Shown here: one piece after another, positions 42,263 through 52,280 of the stretch
Layout: every line of letters starts with the position of its first letter
Position numbering within the stretch: position 1 is the stretch's first letter
Source of the DNA: Paenibacillus cellulosilyticus
Lineage (GTDB): Bacteria > Bacillota > Bacilli > Paenibacillales > Paenibacillaceae
Direction of reading: 5' to 3'
Assembly (NCBI RefSeq): GCF_003182255.1
Contig: NZ_QGTQ01000023.1
Span: 39,994-103,993 of the forward strand
DNA length: 64,000 nucleotides
The notes under the pieces: generated by a model
The model's database searches: none
Seen by the model: only the letters and a program-made list of their open reading frames with translations
What the model was told of the DNA's origin: nothing
Program-made: the position numbers and the translations under genes

Positions 42263-43711
42263 ATGGACGACTGGTTGAAACGCCTGCTGGCATTCAAGGA
42301 AGAGCATGAGCTATGGCACGAGGGAGACTGTATTGTAGTCGCCGTTTCAGGCGGACCGGATTCGATGGTCATGCTGCATCTGCTGCATGCGCTATCGGGT
42401 GCCGAGCAGTTGCGAGTGGTGGCGGCTCATGTCGATCATGGCTTCCGTGGACAGGAATCAAAGGATGAGGCCGAGCTGGTGCGTTCGTTTGCAGCGAAGC
42501 TTGGCATTCCATTCGAAGCCACCACGCTCGATATGCCTTCCTATATTGAAGCAACAGGAATGAACAGTCAGCAGGCGTCACGGTTGAAACGGTATCAATT
42601 CCTACATGAAGTGGCGGACCGGTATGGGGCTTCCCGCATCGCGCTTGCCCATCATGCCGACGATCAGGCGGAGACTGTGCTGATGCGGCTGCTGCGAGGG
42701 ACAGGGACATCTGGATTAGCCGGAATTCAGGCGAAGCGCAGAGATAAAAATGTGGAACTGATTCGCCCGCTGCTTCGTATAAACAAAGCGGAGCTCACTG
42801 CCTACGCGGAGCTTCACAGCATCCCGTATGCAATCGACAGCAGTAATATGAAGCGCGATTATTTCCGCAATGAGCTGCGGCTGGATGTGCTGCCGTATTT
42901 GGAACAGTATAATCCGCAGCTGAGCGCTTCCTTGAACCGACTAGCTGAGATTGCATCGGTAGAAGACCAATGGATGCAGGACGAAGCAAGCCGCGCCTTC
43001 GAGCGATTGGTGAGCCGTTCATCCGGGACGTTCTGTGAGCTGCGAAGAGCCGATTTGTCCAGCCTCCCGGTTGCTTTACAAAGAAGATTGATTAAACTAA
43101 TATTAAACTATCTCTCGATGGAAACAGCTGGGTTAAAGCCTGGCGATAAAGCGGATTTCGAGCGAATCGAAGCCATTCGGCACGCTGCGCTCGCGCCTTC
43201 CCCGACTACATGGCAGACAGATGCAGGCGGAGGAGTTCGGTTTTATCGCGAGTATGACCGGCTGAGATGGTTGACCGGTGAGCCGCATTTATCGCATTCT
43301 TATTGGCCGCCATACGCGTACACAATTGAAGCAATGGACGACGTCTTGGACGTTCCAGAGGGGGGATTGTCGTTTCGGCTGACGAATGCAGTCGCAGCAG
43401 CCGATGAGCGAGGGCGGTATTGTGCCGATTTTGATGCGGACCAGCTCTTGTTTCCGTTAACCGTCCGCAATCGCAGGCCTGGCGATCGGATGAGCGTAAT
43501 TGGATTAAACGGTACGAAAAAAGTGCAAGATATGTTCGTTGATCTGAAAATCCCGCCATCAGAGCGAGATCGAATGCCGTTGGTCCTTGATGCGGCTGGT
43601 CAAGTGCTGTGGATTCCGGGAGCAAGACGCTCCGCAATCGCATTGACGGGAGCGGGCACGACGAACGTATTGCGAATTCAAACCGTGCCCTGCACCATGA
43701 ACCTTGAATAA
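42263..43711 (+). CDS. tilS: tRNA(Ile)-lysidine synthetase TilS
   Basis: 482 residues. The N-type PP-loop motif SGGPDS is at about residue 30 (VVAVSGGPDSMVMLHLL) with HVDHGFRG and LAHHADDQAETVLMRLLRG downstream, and a C-terminal tRNA-recognition domain follows (FPLTVRNRRPGDRM). It converts C34 of tRNA-Ile(CAU) to lysidine and is essential. AGGGGAAGGG precedes ATG. Same order as in B. subtilis. Confidence 0.95.
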   Translation: MDDWLKRLLAFKEEHELWHEGDCIVVAVSGGPDSMVMLHLLHALSGAEQLRVVAAHVDHGFRGQESKDEAELVRSFAAKLGIPFEATTLDMPSYIEATGMNSQQASRLKRYQFLHEVADRYGASRIALAHHADDQAETVLMRLLRGTGTSGLAGIQAKRRDKNVELIRPLLRINKAELTAYAELHSIPYAIDSSNMKRDYFRNELRLDVLPYLEQYNPQLSASLNRLAEIASVEDQWMQDEASRAFERLVSRSSGTFCELRRADLSSLPVALQRRLIKLILNYLSMETAGLKPGDKADFERIEAIRHAALAPSPTTWQTDAGGGVRFYREYDRLRWLTGEPHLSHSYWPPYAYTIEAMDDVLDVPEGGLSFRLTNAVAAADERGRYCADFDADQLLFPLTVRNRRPGDRMSVIGLNGTKKVQDMFVDLKIPPSERDRMPLVLDAAGQVLWIPGARRSAIALTGAGTTNVLRIQTVPCTMNLE

Positions 43712-43792
43712 GCGGCCCTTGTATGATCATACATATAAGCTACGAGCGATTGAACTTGTTTCACTGCGCGATGCCATTCTACGGAGTCGCAT

Positions 43793-43821
43793 TTGAAATT
43801 CACAACATCTTTGACTATAAT
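43793..43821 (+). promoter_or_regulatory. Sigma-A promoter of hpt
   Basis: TTGAAA (43793-43798), 17 bases, TATAAT (43816-43821). The ~110-base leader contains a GCGATCC/GGATCGC hairpin at 43881-43900. Confidence 0.75.
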
Positions 43822-43935
43822 CAGACCGCAGCTATCGCAAAATCTAAGCATATGCTTACGAAGCAGCTTTTGCTTCACATGCGATCCTTGAGCGGATCGC
43901 AGTAGTATTCCGCAAAACCTTTAGGAGGCTTTAAA

Positions 43936-44475
43936 TTGCTAAACGATATCCAAGAAGTACTGTTTGATGCTGAGACGATTCAGAACAAGGTCAAGGAGCT
44001 TGGCGAGCAGCTTAGCCAAGACTTTGAAGGGCGTAACCCGCTCGTTATTTGCGTCTTGAAAGGCGCGTTTATTTTCATGGCAGATCTGGTTAAACAATTA
44101 AGTATACCCGTAGAGCTTGATTTCATGGCGGTATCTAGCTACGGTGCCTCGACCAAATCGTCCGGCGTTGTCAAAATCATTAAAGATCTTGATGTCACGG
44201 TCGAAGGACGCGAGGTGCTCGTCGTCGAAGATATTATTGACAGCGGTTTGACGCTCAGCTACCTAATCGATGTGCTGGAACGCCGCAACGCAAAATCGGT
44301 AACGGTTGTCACCTTGTTCGACAAGCCTGCACGCCGTACCGTTGAGCTTGAGGCAGACTACAAAGGTTTCTCGCTGCCTGACGAATTTATTGTAGGTTAT
44401 GGTCTCGACTTTGCCGAGCACTATCGCAACCTGCCGTTCGTTGGTATTTTGAAGCCGGAAGTATACAGCAAGTAA
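43936..44475 (+). CDS. hpt: Hypoxanthine-guanine phosphoribosyltransferase
   Basis: 179 residues (B. subtilis HprT 180). The PRPP-binding loop is [14 protein letters not shown], with the substrate-side [11 protein letters not shown] and [18 protein letters not shown] at the C-terminus. It salvages hypoxanthine and guanine to IMP and GMP. The start is TTG, seven bases after AGGAGG; TTG may lower expression. It precedes ftsH as in other Bacillales. Confidence 0.95.
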   Translation: MLNDIQEVLFDAETIQNKVKELGEQLSQDFEGRNPLVICVLKGAFIFMADLVKQLSIPVELDFMAVSSYGASTKSSGVVKIIKDLDVTVEGREVLVVEDIIDSGLTLSYLIDVLERRNAKSVTVVTLFDKPARRTVELEADYKGFSLPDEFIVGYGLDFAEHYRNLPFVGILKPEVYSK

Positions 44476-44527
44476 GAAGCACCCGATTAGCGATCGCCTC
44501 AGTATGACTTCACCTCACCTCGTTCTA

Positions 44528-44557
44528 TTGTGATGGAAAGTCATGCTATGGTAAAAT
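44528..44557 (+). promoter_or_regulatory. Possible ftsH promoter
   Basis: TTGTGA (44528-44533), 18 bases, TAAAAT (44552-44557), just before the ribosome binding site. The match is moderate, and hpt read-through could also supply ftsH. Confidence 0.4.
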
Positions 44558-44586
44558 ATTTAGAGCGTCTCGAGAGGAGGTTGGGG

Positions 44587-46617
44587 ATGAATCGAATCAT
44601 CCGGACATCTGGATTTTATCTACTTATTTTTTTGGTGACCGTGGGGATTGTCCAATTTATTAGCAGCCAAAACGACTCATCGGCCGAAATCCGATACGAT
44701 GAGTTTAGGACAGCACTTCAAACGGACAATGTCGCGAGCTTGGAACTTCAATTTGATGGCTATTCCTATTTGGTCACTGGTGAATATAAGAAGCCGCCGG
44801 AAGCCAACAAGAAACAATTCTATACTCGCACGAACGTTGATGAATTCGTAACGAAGGAAATTGACGATGCAGCTCAGAAGAACCACTTCGAGCTAGAGTA
44901 CAAGAAGATGAAGGGCGAGAGCATGTGGCTCACGCTGCTAACATCCATCATTCCTTTCGTGATCATCTTTATCCTGTTCTTCTTCTTAATGAATCAAGCG
45001 CAGGGTGGCGGCGGCAAGGTGATGAACTTTGGCAAGAGCCGTGCACGTCTGTATAACGAAGAGAAGAAGCGTGTAACGTTCGAGGACGTTGCGGGTGCTG
45101 ATGAGGAGAAGCAAGAGCTCGTCGAGGTTGTTGAGTTCCTGAAGGATCCTCGCAAATTCGCAGCCGTCGGTGCACGTATTCCTAAAGGTGTCCTGCTCGT
45201 GGGCCCTCCAGGTACAGGTAAGACGCTGCTTGCCCGCGCAGTTGCAGGCGAAGCTGGCGTACCGTTCTTCAGCATTTCGGGTTCTGACTTCGTCGAAATG
45301 TTCGTCGGTGTCGGCGCATCGCGTGTTCGCGACTTGTTCGAGAACGCGAAGAAGAACGCTCCTTGTATTATCTTTATCGATGAGATTGACGCCGTTGGTC
45401 GTCAGCGGGGCGCAGGCCTCGGCGGCGGACATGACGAGCGCGAACAGACGCTGAACCAATTGCTCGTTGAGATGGACGGCTTCGGCGCGAACGAAGGCAT
45501 CATTATCGTCGCAGCAACGAACCGCCCTGATATTCTAGACCCTGCACTTCTCCGTCCAGGCCGCTTCGACCGTCAAATTACGGTTGACCGTCCAGACGTG
45601 AAGGGCCGCGAAGCGGTACTGAAAGTACACGCCCGCAACAAGCCGTTGTCCAAAGATGTTAAGCTGGACATCATCGCTAAACGTACGACAGGCTTCACAG
45701 GTGCAGACCTGGAGAACCTGCTCAATGAAGCAGCGCTCCTCGCAGCACGCCGTAATAAGAAAGATATCGCTATGGTTGAGGTCGATGAAGCAATTGACCG
45801 TGTCATCGTTGGTACAGAGAAGCGCAGCCGCGTCATTAGTGACCGCGAGAAGCGCATCGTTGCTTACCACGAAGCAGGCCATACGATCGTCGGCTACTTC
45901 TTGGAGCATGCCGATATGGTTCACAAGGTTACGATCATTCCTCGCGGCAAGGCTGGCGGTTACGTCATCATGATGCCGAAGGAAGACCGTATGCTCGTCA
46001 CGAAGCAGGAGCTGCTTGATAAAGTAACGGGTCTGCTCGGCGGCCGCGTCGCAGAAGAAATTTTCATCGGCGAAGTGGGCACGGGTGCATACAGTGACTT
46101 TAAACAAGCAACAAGCATCGTGCGCAGCATGATCATGGAATATGGTATGAGCGATAAGCTCGGTCCGATGCAGTTCGGCAGCAGCCAAGGCCAAGTGTTC
46201 CTTGGACGTGATATTGGTCACGAGCAGAACTACTCGGATAAGATCGCGTACGAAATTGATCAAGAGATGCAGTTCTTTATCAACGAGTGCTACGATCGGG
46301 CGAAGAAGCTTCTTACCGAGAAGTCCAAGGAAATGCACCTCATCGCACAGACGCTGCTTAGCGAAGAGACACTCGAACTGGATCAGATCAAACGTCTGAT
46401 CGAGACGGGCTCGCTGACGGGTGAACTGCCTGAGGGAGAGTCGACAGCATCCACGGAAGAATTCCGTTCCGATGTGAAGGTCGATACGATCGGTGGCGTG
46501 AAAGTTCGCATTCAGACGAAGGATTCCGAGGAATCCCCAACGCCTGTTAGCGACACGACCGACAAAGCCGGCGACGACGATGGCTCTGGCAACCCTGGCA
46601 CGGATAAGAACGAATAA
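44587..46617 (+). CDS. ftsH: ATP-dependent zinc metalloprotease FtsH
   Basis: 676 residues. Two membrane helices (near residues 5-25 and 115-140) flank an external domain; then AAA+ ATPase with Walker A GPPGTGKT (~205) and Walker B IIFIDEID, pore loop [12 protein letters not shown], and an M41 peptidase with HEAGH (~428). It degrades membrane and regulatory proteins as a hexamer. The start is ATG at 44587, set by GAGAGGAGG seven bases upstream; a longer frame from 44530 lacks a ribosome site. The C-terminal ~45 residues are acidic and low in complexity. Confidence 0.96.
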   Translation: MNRIIRTSGFYLLIFLVTVGIVQFISSQNDSSAEIRYDEFRTALQTDNVASLELQFDGYSYLVTGEYKKPPEANKKQFYTRTNVDEFVTKEIDDAAQKNHFELEYKKMKGESMWLTLLTSIIPFVIIFILFFFLMNQAQGGGGKVMNFGKSRARLYNEEKKRVTFEDVAGADEEKQELVEVVEFLKDPRKFAAVGARIPKGVLLVGPPGTGKTLLARAVAGEAGVPFFSISGSDFVEMFVGVGASRVRDLFENAKKNAPCIIFIDEIDAVGRQRGAGLGGGHDEREQTLNQLLVEMDGFGANEGIIIVAATNRPDILDPALLRPGRFDRQITVDRPDVKGREAVLKVHARNKPLSKDVKLDIIAKRTTGFTGADLENLLNEAALLAARRNKKDIAMVEVDEAIDRVIVGTEKRSRVISDREKRIVAYHEAGHTIVGYFLEHADMVHKVTIIPRGKAGGYVIMMPKEDRMLVTKQELLDKVTGLLGGRVAEEIFIGEVGTGAYSDFKQATSIVRSMIMEYGMSDKLGPMQFGSSQGQVFLGRDIGHEQNYSDKIAYEIDQEMQFFINECYDRAKKLLTEKSKEMHLIAQTLLSEETLELDQIKRLIETGSLTGELPEGESTASTEEFRSDVKVDTIGGVKVRIQTKDSEESPTPVSDTTDKAGDDDGSGNPGTDKNE

Positions 46618-46630
46618 ACACCAACCACAT

Positions 46631-46676
46631 AAAGCTGCTGTTCGGTTCGCAAGAACCAAACAGCAGCTTTTTTGTG
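46631..46676 (+). terminator. Intrinsic terminator after ftsH
   Basis: Arms 46631-46648 and 46653-46670 (AAAGCTGCTGTT / AACAGCAGCTTT plus an upper GGTTC/GAACC helix), followed by a run of Ts. Confidence 0.93.
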
Positions 46677-46867
46677 CGTTAGGGTGTATTCATCCGGTAT
46701 AAGCATGGCCAATCCACTCCTACTCCTAGCATTTGGGTCTTCTCCAGTTAATAAGTGAGGCGTTCTACTTACCGCTCGATCAGCGGTTCGACGGTAGAAG
46801 CGACGGCGACTTTTTGCAGACAGGGGATTTGGTTTAAAAGTTGGACGTCTCTGCTATGATCTAGCAA
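46677..46867. other. Intergenic region between ftsH and the nadA promoter
   Basis: About 190 bases with no gene-like frame or RNA that I can recognise. Confidence 0.4.
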
Positions 46868-46896
46868 TTGACAGCGTTCGTCGCAATGTGTACATT
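46868..46896 (+). promoter_or_regulatory. Sigma-A promoter of nadABC-coaX
   Basis: Perfect -35 TTGACA (46868-46873), 17 bases, TACATT (46891-46896). The leader would be about 125 bases. Confidence 0.65.
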
Positions 46897-46957
46897 TAAT
46901 GTTAACTATAAAAAACATTCATCTTTTGTTCACACTATCAATTATGCGGCGGCAAAG

Positions 46958-46977
46958 TATGTGCACGAATTCACATA
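46958..46977. promoter_or_regulatory. Inverted repeat, possible operator of the nad operon
   Basis: TATGTG (46958-46963), eight bases, CACATA (46972-46977), in the nadA leader. A niacin/NAD-responsive repressor such as NiaR is a candidate binder because nad operons in Firmicutes are often under it; the match to its motif was not established. Confidence 0.35.
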
Positions 46978-47029
46978 GTCCATCATATTTTATGAATGAA
47001 TAGACCGCGCGAAGAGGAGAGACCTACCG

Positions 47030-47968
47030 ATGGAAGCATTGGCACTGGAACGGAAAGCAGAGCAGAACCGCGAGCTGCGCGAACGACTCATGCAATTGAA
47101 GAAGGAGCGTAACGCCATTATTCTTGCGCACTACTATCAGCGTGATGAAATTCAAGAGGTAGCGGACTTCCGAGGCGATTCGTTCCTGCTTGCTCAGAAG
47201 GCAGCGGCAACGGACGCGGATGTTATTGTGTTCTGCGGCGTGCATTTTATGGGCGAGAGCGCGAAGATTCTTGCACCGAACAAGACAGTCCTTATCCCGG
47301 ATGAACGCGCAGGCTGCCCGATGGCGGACATGGTTAACGTTGATGGTCTTCGCAAGCTGAAGGCACAACATCCGAATGCTACGGTTGTTACGTACATTAA
47401 CTCTTCGGCAGAAATTAAGGCGGAGACGGACATTTGCTGTACGTCGTCCAATGCGCTGAAGGTCATTAACTCGGTTGAGTCCGACGAGATCATTTGGGTA
47501 CCGGATAAGAACCTCGGTCACTACGTCCAGCAGCATACGGACAAGAAAATGATCATCTGGGAAGGCTACTGCAACACGCATGATATGCTGACCGTTAAAG
47601 ACGTAGAAGAAATGAAAGCGAAGTACCCGAACGCACAATTCGTCGTTCACCCAGAATGCCGCCCAGAAGTTGTGGCGCTTGGCGACTACGTCGGCAGTAC
47701 GACTGGCATTCTCGAATATTGCAAAAACTCCGACTGCCAAGAGTTCATCGTTGGTACGGAGGACGGAACAGGTTATCAGCTGCGGGTAGACAGCCCGAAC
47801 AAGACGTTCCATTTTGCAACGAAGTACTTGGTATGCCCGAACATGAAGGTCAACAACTTGAAGAAGCTTGTCAAATGCCTGGAGACGATGCAGCCGCAAG
47901 TTTATGTGCCGCCTGCAGTCGCTGATTCGGCTCGGCAATCGCTCGAGCGTATGCTGCAAGTGAAATAG
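47030..47968 (+). CDS. nadA: Quinolinate synthase NadA
   Basis: 312 residues. This 4Fe-4S enzyme condenses iminoaspartate with dihydroxyacetone phosphate to quinolinate. Family motifs are LAHYYQRDEIQEVADFRGDS (~30-50), CGVHFMGESAKIL with the first cluster cysteine, and later cysteines in TDICCTSSNA, HPECRPEV and LVCPNMK. GAGGAGAG precedes ATG. First gene of nadA-nadB-nadC-coaX; the three enzymes together make nicotinate mononucleotide de novo from aspartate. Confidence 0.96.
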   Translation: MEALALERKAEQNRELRERLMQLKKERNAIILAHYYQRDEIQEVADFRGDSFLLAQKAAATDADVIVFCGVHFMGESAKILAPNKTVLIPDERAGCPMADMVNVDGLRKLKAQHPNATVVTYINSSAEIKAETDICCTSSNALKVINSVESDEIIWVPDKNLGHYVQQHTDKKMIIWEGYCNTHDMLTVKDVEEMKAKYPNAQFVVHPECRPEVVALGDYVGSTTGILEYCKNSDCQEFIVGTEDGTGYQLRVDSPNKTFHFATKYLVCPNMKVNNLKKLVKCLETMQPQVYVPPAVADSARQSLERMLQVK

Positions 47969-48004
47969 TGATCGCACCCTAGTGACCTGGAGGCATCTGT
48001 CATT

Positions 48005-49618
48005 ATGATTCCTAATTATCTTGTTGATTTTCGGCTGGATGAACTGCCGGTTGTAGATAAAGATGTAATCGTTATTGGGGCCGGCATCGCCGGTCTTTTT
48101 ACCGCTATTAAAGCAAGTGAGCAAGGCTCCGTGCTCATGATCACGAAGAAGTCGCTCATGGATAGCAATACACGTTATGCGCAGGGGGGAATCGCCGCGG
48201 TCATTTCCGAGGACGATTCCCCGGCTTATCATCGCGAGGATACGCTCATTGCAGGCGCAGGTCTCTGTGACCGTGATGCAGTCGAGGTGCTCGTGCATGA
48301 AGGACCAGATGGTGTAAACGATCTGATTCGGATGGGCACGCAGTTCGACCGTGAGAACGGCGAATTCGCCCTGACGAAGGAAGGGGCGCACAGCCAGCGC
48401 CGCATTTTGCATGCCAACGGCGATGCGACGGGCTATGAGATCGTTCGTGCGCTTTCGGAGAAGGCGATAGCGATGGATGGCATTGAGGTGTGGGACGACC
48501 ATTTCGTCATCGACCTCGTGACGCAGGATGGCGAGTGCTGCGGCGCGATCGTACAGAAGCCGGACGGCAGCCGTCTGTTCGTGCGCGGCAAAGCAACCGT
48601 ACTGTGCTCGGGCGGAACGGGTCAGCTGTATCGGTATACGACCAATCCTGACGTGGCAACTGGCGACGGTGTGGCGATGGCTTACCGTGCGGGTGCCTAC
48701 ATAAGAGATATGGAGTTTCTACAATTTCACCCGACATCGTTATGTTATCCGGGCGCGCCACGCTTCCTGATCTCAGAGGCAGTTCGTGGCGAAGGTGCTT
48801 ATCTGCGCAACATCAAAGGCGAGCGATTCATGCATCGCTATCATGAGCAGCTGGAGCTTGCGCCGCGTGACGTTGTTGCACGCGCAATCGTCAGCGAGAT
48901 GGAAGAGACCAAATCGACGTTCGTCTACTTGGATATTACGCATGAGTCGGAAGAGATGGTGAAGCATCGTTTTCCAACGATTTACGAATACTGCTTACAA
49001 TATGGCCTTGATCTGACGACCGACTGGATACCGGTTGCGCCGGCGATGCATTATACGATGGGTGGCGTGAAGACGGATCTGAGCGGCGAGACGAATATTA
49101 AGCGGCTGTTCGCCTGCGGTGAAGTATCGTCGACCGGTGTACATGGCGCGAACCGTCTGGCGAGTAACTCGCTGTCCGAAGCGATTGTGTTTGGCAGAAG
49201 GATTGTAGATCGGATTGCGGGGCTGTCACCATTGACGTTCACGCCTTCGGTTCATTATGAAACAGAACGCAGCGGCGTGCCGATACAGGCTGTCGTCGAA
49301 CGCAGGCTGAAGCTGCAGAAGGTGATGGTACGCTACGTTGGCCTGCGCCGCAATGGCGAAGGCTTGGCCAAAGGCTTCGACGAGCTGAAACGTCAGCTGC
49401 CGATTTTCCAAAGCGTGCTCACGAAGCGGGAGGAATACGAGTTTGCGAACCTGCTGACGTGTGCAATGTTGACCACGGAAGGTGCCATTGCGCGTGAGGA
49501 GAGTCGTGGGGCACATGCCCGCGAAGATTTCCCGGAACGGGACGATAACAATTGGCGGAAGCATACAGTGGTTCATCGGGAATATGGAGTAACAGAGGAG
49601 CGGGTTCACGATGTATGA
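48005..49618 (+). CDS. nadB: L-aspartate oxidase NadB
   Basis: 537 residues. FAD-dependent oxidation of L-aspartate to iminoaspartate. The dinucleotide-binding motif is VIVIGAGIAGLFTAI (~20-35), then NTRYAQGGIAAV, the catalytic-domain EFLQFHPTSL and GEVSSTGVHGANRLASNSL near residue 380. CTGGAGG precedes ATG 36 bases after nadA. The last 8 bases overlap nadC. Confidence 0.96.
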   Translation: MIPNYLVDFRLDELPVVDKDVIVIGAGIAGLFTAIKASEQGSVLMITKKSLMDSNTRYAQGGIAAVISEDDSPAYHREDTLIAGAGLCDRDAVEVLVHEGPDGVNDLIRMGTQFDRENGEFALTKEGAHSQRRILHANGDATGYEIVRALSEKAIAMDGIEVWDDHFVIDLVTQDGECCGAIVQKPDGSRLFVRGKATVLCSGGTGQLYRYTTNPDVATGDGVAMAYRAGAYIRDMEFLQFHPTSLCYPGAPRFLISEAVRGEGAYLRNIKGERFMHRYHEQLELAPRDVVARAIVSEMEETKSTFVYLDITHESEEMVKHRFPTIYEYCLQYGLDLTTDWIPVAPAMHYTMGGVKTDLSGETNIKRLFACGEVSSTGVHGANRLASNSLSEAIVFGRRIVDRIAGLSPLTFTPSVHYETERSGVPIQAVVERRLKLQKVMVRYVGLRRNGEGLAKGFDELKRQLPIFQSVLTKREEYEFANLLTCAMLTTEGAIAREESRGAHAREDFPERDDNNWRKHTVVHREYGVTEERVHDV

Positions 49619-50468
49619 TTATGCGCTGCGCGAGCAGATTCGTGCTTGGCTGGCTGAAGATATTGGTATGGGCGATATTACAACAGAGACGACGATTCCG
49701 GCGGACAGTCATTCGAAGGCTGTTATTCATGTGAAGGAAGACGGCATCATTGCCGGTCTTGATGTTGCGAAGCTGGTGTTCGAGATTGTAGATCCCAACC
49801 TCGTATACCAAGCGCTTGTACAAGACGGGGACCATGTAACGAAGGGTACGGTCATCGCAGAAGCAGAAGGCAGCACGCATAGTCTGCTTACTGGCGAGCG
49901 GCTTGCCCTTAACTTGATGCAGCGGCTGTCTGGCATTGCGACAAAGACTCGCTCATTCGTCGATGCGCTTGAAGGACTGCCGACACGCCTCGTTGATACA
50001 CGCAAGACGACGCCAGGTCACCGAATGCTGGAGAAGTACGCGGTTCGCGTCGGGGGCGGTGCGAATCATCGTTTTGGCTTGTATGATGCCGTTATGATTA
50101 AGGACAACCATATTAAAGGGGCGGGCAGCATTCGTGATGCCGTTGAACGTGCACGCGCTCGCATTCCACATACAATGAAGATTGAAGTCGAGACCGAGTC
50201 GATGGTGCAGATTGAAGAAGCGCTGAATAGCGGTGCCGATATCATCATGTTCGATAATATGAGTCTAGACGCAATGGCCGAGGCTGTTCGTTATGTAAAG
50301 TCGCGGTCTCCACATGTAATAACAGAAGCATCTGGCGGGGTTCGACTGGAGACAGTCCGCGGCATCGCATCGACGGGTGTTGATGTGATCAGTGTTGGCG
50401 GTCTGACGTATTCATTCCAGGCGCTCGATATTAGTCTCGACTTGAATGAGAAGAAGGGCGGGGCTTAA
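49611..50468 (+). CDS. nadC: Nicotinate-nucleotide pyrophosphorylase NadC
   Basis: 285 residues. Transfers phosphoribose from PRPP to quinolinate with loss of carbon dioxide. Family motifs include EDIGMGDITTETTIP, the substrate-binding VDTRKTTPGHR (~135) and GGGANHRFGLYDAVMIKDNH. It overlaps nadB by 8 bases. Gene order nadA-B-C differs from the B. subtilis arrangement. Confidence 0.96.
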   Translation: MYDYALREQIRAWLAEDIGMGDITTETTIPADSHSKAVIHVKEDGIIAGLDVAKLVFEIVDPNLVYQALVQDGDHVTKGTVIAEAEGSTHSLLTGERLALNLMQRLSGIATKTRSFVDALEGLPTRLVDTRKTTPGHRMLEKYAVRVGGGANHRFGLYDAVMIKDNHIKGAGSIRDAVERARARIPHTMKIEVETESMVQIEEALNSGADIIMFDNMSLDAMAEAVRYVKSRSPHVITEASGGVRLETVRGIASTGVDVISVGGLTYSFQALDISLDLNEKKGGA

Positions 50469-50471
50469 ACC

Positions 50472-51263
50472 GTGATTCTCGTAGTAGATGTGGGCAATAC
50501 CAATATCGTGCTTGGCGTTTATCGCGGCAAAGAGCTGCTGCACCACTGGCGTCTTAGCACGAATCGATCTGCAACCGTTGATGAGTATGGTCTTTCGATT
50601 TACAATCTGCTTCATCTGTCGGGTCTGTCCATTGAGCAGGTGAACGGCGTCATTATTTCGTGCGTCGTACCGCCTCTCATGCGTACACTCGAACAGCTGT
50701 GCATCAAATATATGCGTAAAGCTCCGCTCGTCGTCGGTCCTGGGGTGAAGACGGGTCTGAACATCCGGTACGAGAACCCGCGCGAAGTCGGGGCGGATCG
50801 GATTGTCAACTCTGTTGCTGGTATCGAAAAATACGGCAAGCCGCTCATCGTCGTCGACTTCGGAACGGCAACTACGTTCGACTACATCGACGCTACAGGC
50901 AGCTATCTTGGCGGCGCGATTGTGCCGGGCATTGGCATCTCGACGGAGGCGCTGTATCAGCGCGCAGCGAAGCTGCCTCGCATTGAGCTCGTCCGTCCCA
51001 AGAGTGTCATCGGCCGCAATCCGATCACGTCGATGCAGGCCGGTATTATTTTCGGCTACGCCGGTCAGGTGGATGGCATCGTTCGTCGGATTAAATCCGA
51101 GTTTGGCGTTACGCCGCGCGTCGTAGCAACGGGCGGGCTGGCCGATCTGATCGCGGCAGAATCGGAGACGATCGAAGAAGTCGATCCGCTGCTGACGCTT
51201 GAAGGACTACGTATTATATATGAACGGAATCAAGACAACACTACTGGGACAAATGAAGTTTAA
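50472..51263 (+). CDS. coaX: Type III pantothenate kinase CoaX
   Basis: 263 residues of the ASKHA fold. The first step of coenzyme A synthesis. Motifs: [15 protein letters not shown] at the N-terminus, [11 protein letters not shown] near residue 105, and [17 protein letters not shown] start 3 bases after nadC with only a weak purine stretch, so it probably relies on read-through from nadC. As in B. subtilis it precedes hslO. Confidence 0.94.
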   Translation: MILVVDVGNTNIVLGVYRGKELLHHWRLSTNRSATVDEYGLSIYNLLHLSGLSIEQVNGVIISCVVPPLMRTLEQLCIKYMRKAPLVVGPGVKTGLNIRYENPREVGADRIVNSVAGIEKYGKPLIVVDFGTATTFDYIDATGSYLGGAIVPGIGISTEALYQRAAKLPRIELVRPKSVIGRNPITSMQAGIIFGYAGQVDGIVRRIKSEFGVTPRVVATGGLADLIAAESETIEEVDPLLTLEGLRIIYERNQDNTTGTNEV

Positions 51264-51362
51264 TGGTTTAATAAATCTATAGAAGAAATCAGAGTGACAT
51301 TGAATAGGCAGAATGATTTTGAAACTCCGTTCAAAGATCCTGATGTTAGGAGGCATCCGATC

Positions 51363-52262
51363 ATGGAAGCACAACAAGACATTTTATTGCGGGGTACCGC
51401 ATGGGGCGGCCGTATTCGGGTGTTCGCAGTTCGGGCAACTAACCTAGTAAGTGAACTGCAGCGCAGACATGGCACATTCCCGACAGCGACGGCTGCATTT
51501 GGTCGTACACTCGCTGCAGGCGCAATGATGGGTTCGATGCTGAAGGGCGAAGAACAGCTGACGATTCAAGTCAAAGGCGACGGTCCGATTGGTCAGATCG
51601 TGGTCGATGCTGACGCGAAGGGCAACGTGCGCGGTTATGTGGATCATCCCCAAGTGCATATGGCCAGCAACTCGAAGGGTAAGCTGGACGTAGCGGGCGC
51701 GGTCGGCCGCAGCGGGTTTATCCATATCATTAAAGACTTAGGCTTGAAAGAGCCATACCGCGGCAGTTCTCCTATTGTGTCAGGCGAGCTGGCAGAAGAC
51801 TTCACCTATTATTTCGCTGTATCTGAGCAGACACCGTCGGTTGTCGGACTTGGTGTACTGGTAGATACGGATGGTTCGGTGCTGCATGCGGGCGGTTACA
51901 TTGTCCAGGTACTTCCGGGTCTAACGGAAGAAGAGCTTACGCGACTGGAACAAGCCGTAAGTGTGATGCCGCCGGTAACAGCGCTGCTTGACCAAGGTGA
52001 AACGCCGGAAGAAATTTTGAAGTTCCTCGTTGGGGACAATCTGACGATTCACGATACGACGGATATTCATTTCCGCTGCCGCTGCTCGCAGGAGCGTACG
52101 GAACGGACGCTGATCAGCATGGGTCAGCATGAGCTGCAACAAATCATAGAGGAAGACGGAAAAGCCGAAGTCGTATGCCATTTCTGCAATGAGACCTACA
52201 CGTTTAATAGTGAACAGCTGCAGCATCTGCTCGAGCAAGCGAAACCGAAGCCCCTCCAATAA
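51363..52262 (+). CDS. hslO: Redox-regulated chaperone Hsp33
   Basis: 299 residues. Hsp33 holds unfolding proteins under oxidative stress. Its four zinc-binding cysteines are present as CRC (in FRCRCSQERTE) and CHFC near the C-terminus. The ATG at 51363 follows TTAGGAGG and gives the normal N-terminus; in-frame codons upstream are non-coding leader. Confidence 0.95.
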   Translation: MEAQQDILLRGTAWGGRIRVFAVRATNLVSELQRRHGTFPTATAAFGRTLAAGAMMGSMLKGEEQLTIQVKGDGPIGQIVVDADAKGNVRGYVDHPQVHMASNSKGKLDVAGAVGRSGFIHIIKDLGLKEPYRGSSPIVSGELAEDFTYYFAVSEQTPSVVGLGVLVDTDGSVLHAGGYIVQVLPGLTEEELTRLEQAVSVMPPVTALLDQGETPEEILKFLVGDNLTIHDTTDIHFRCRCSQERTERTLISMGQHELQQIIEEDGKAEVVCHFCNETYTFNSEQLQHLLEQAKPKPLQ

Positions 52263-52280
52263 TCGAAAGGCTTGACGGGG

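Noticed and set aside
47024..48502. A 492-codon open frame on the minus strand across nadA and nadB
   Set aside because: It is an antisense shadow of two strongly conserved genes, has a Cys/Arg/His-rich translation with no domain and no ribosome binding site.
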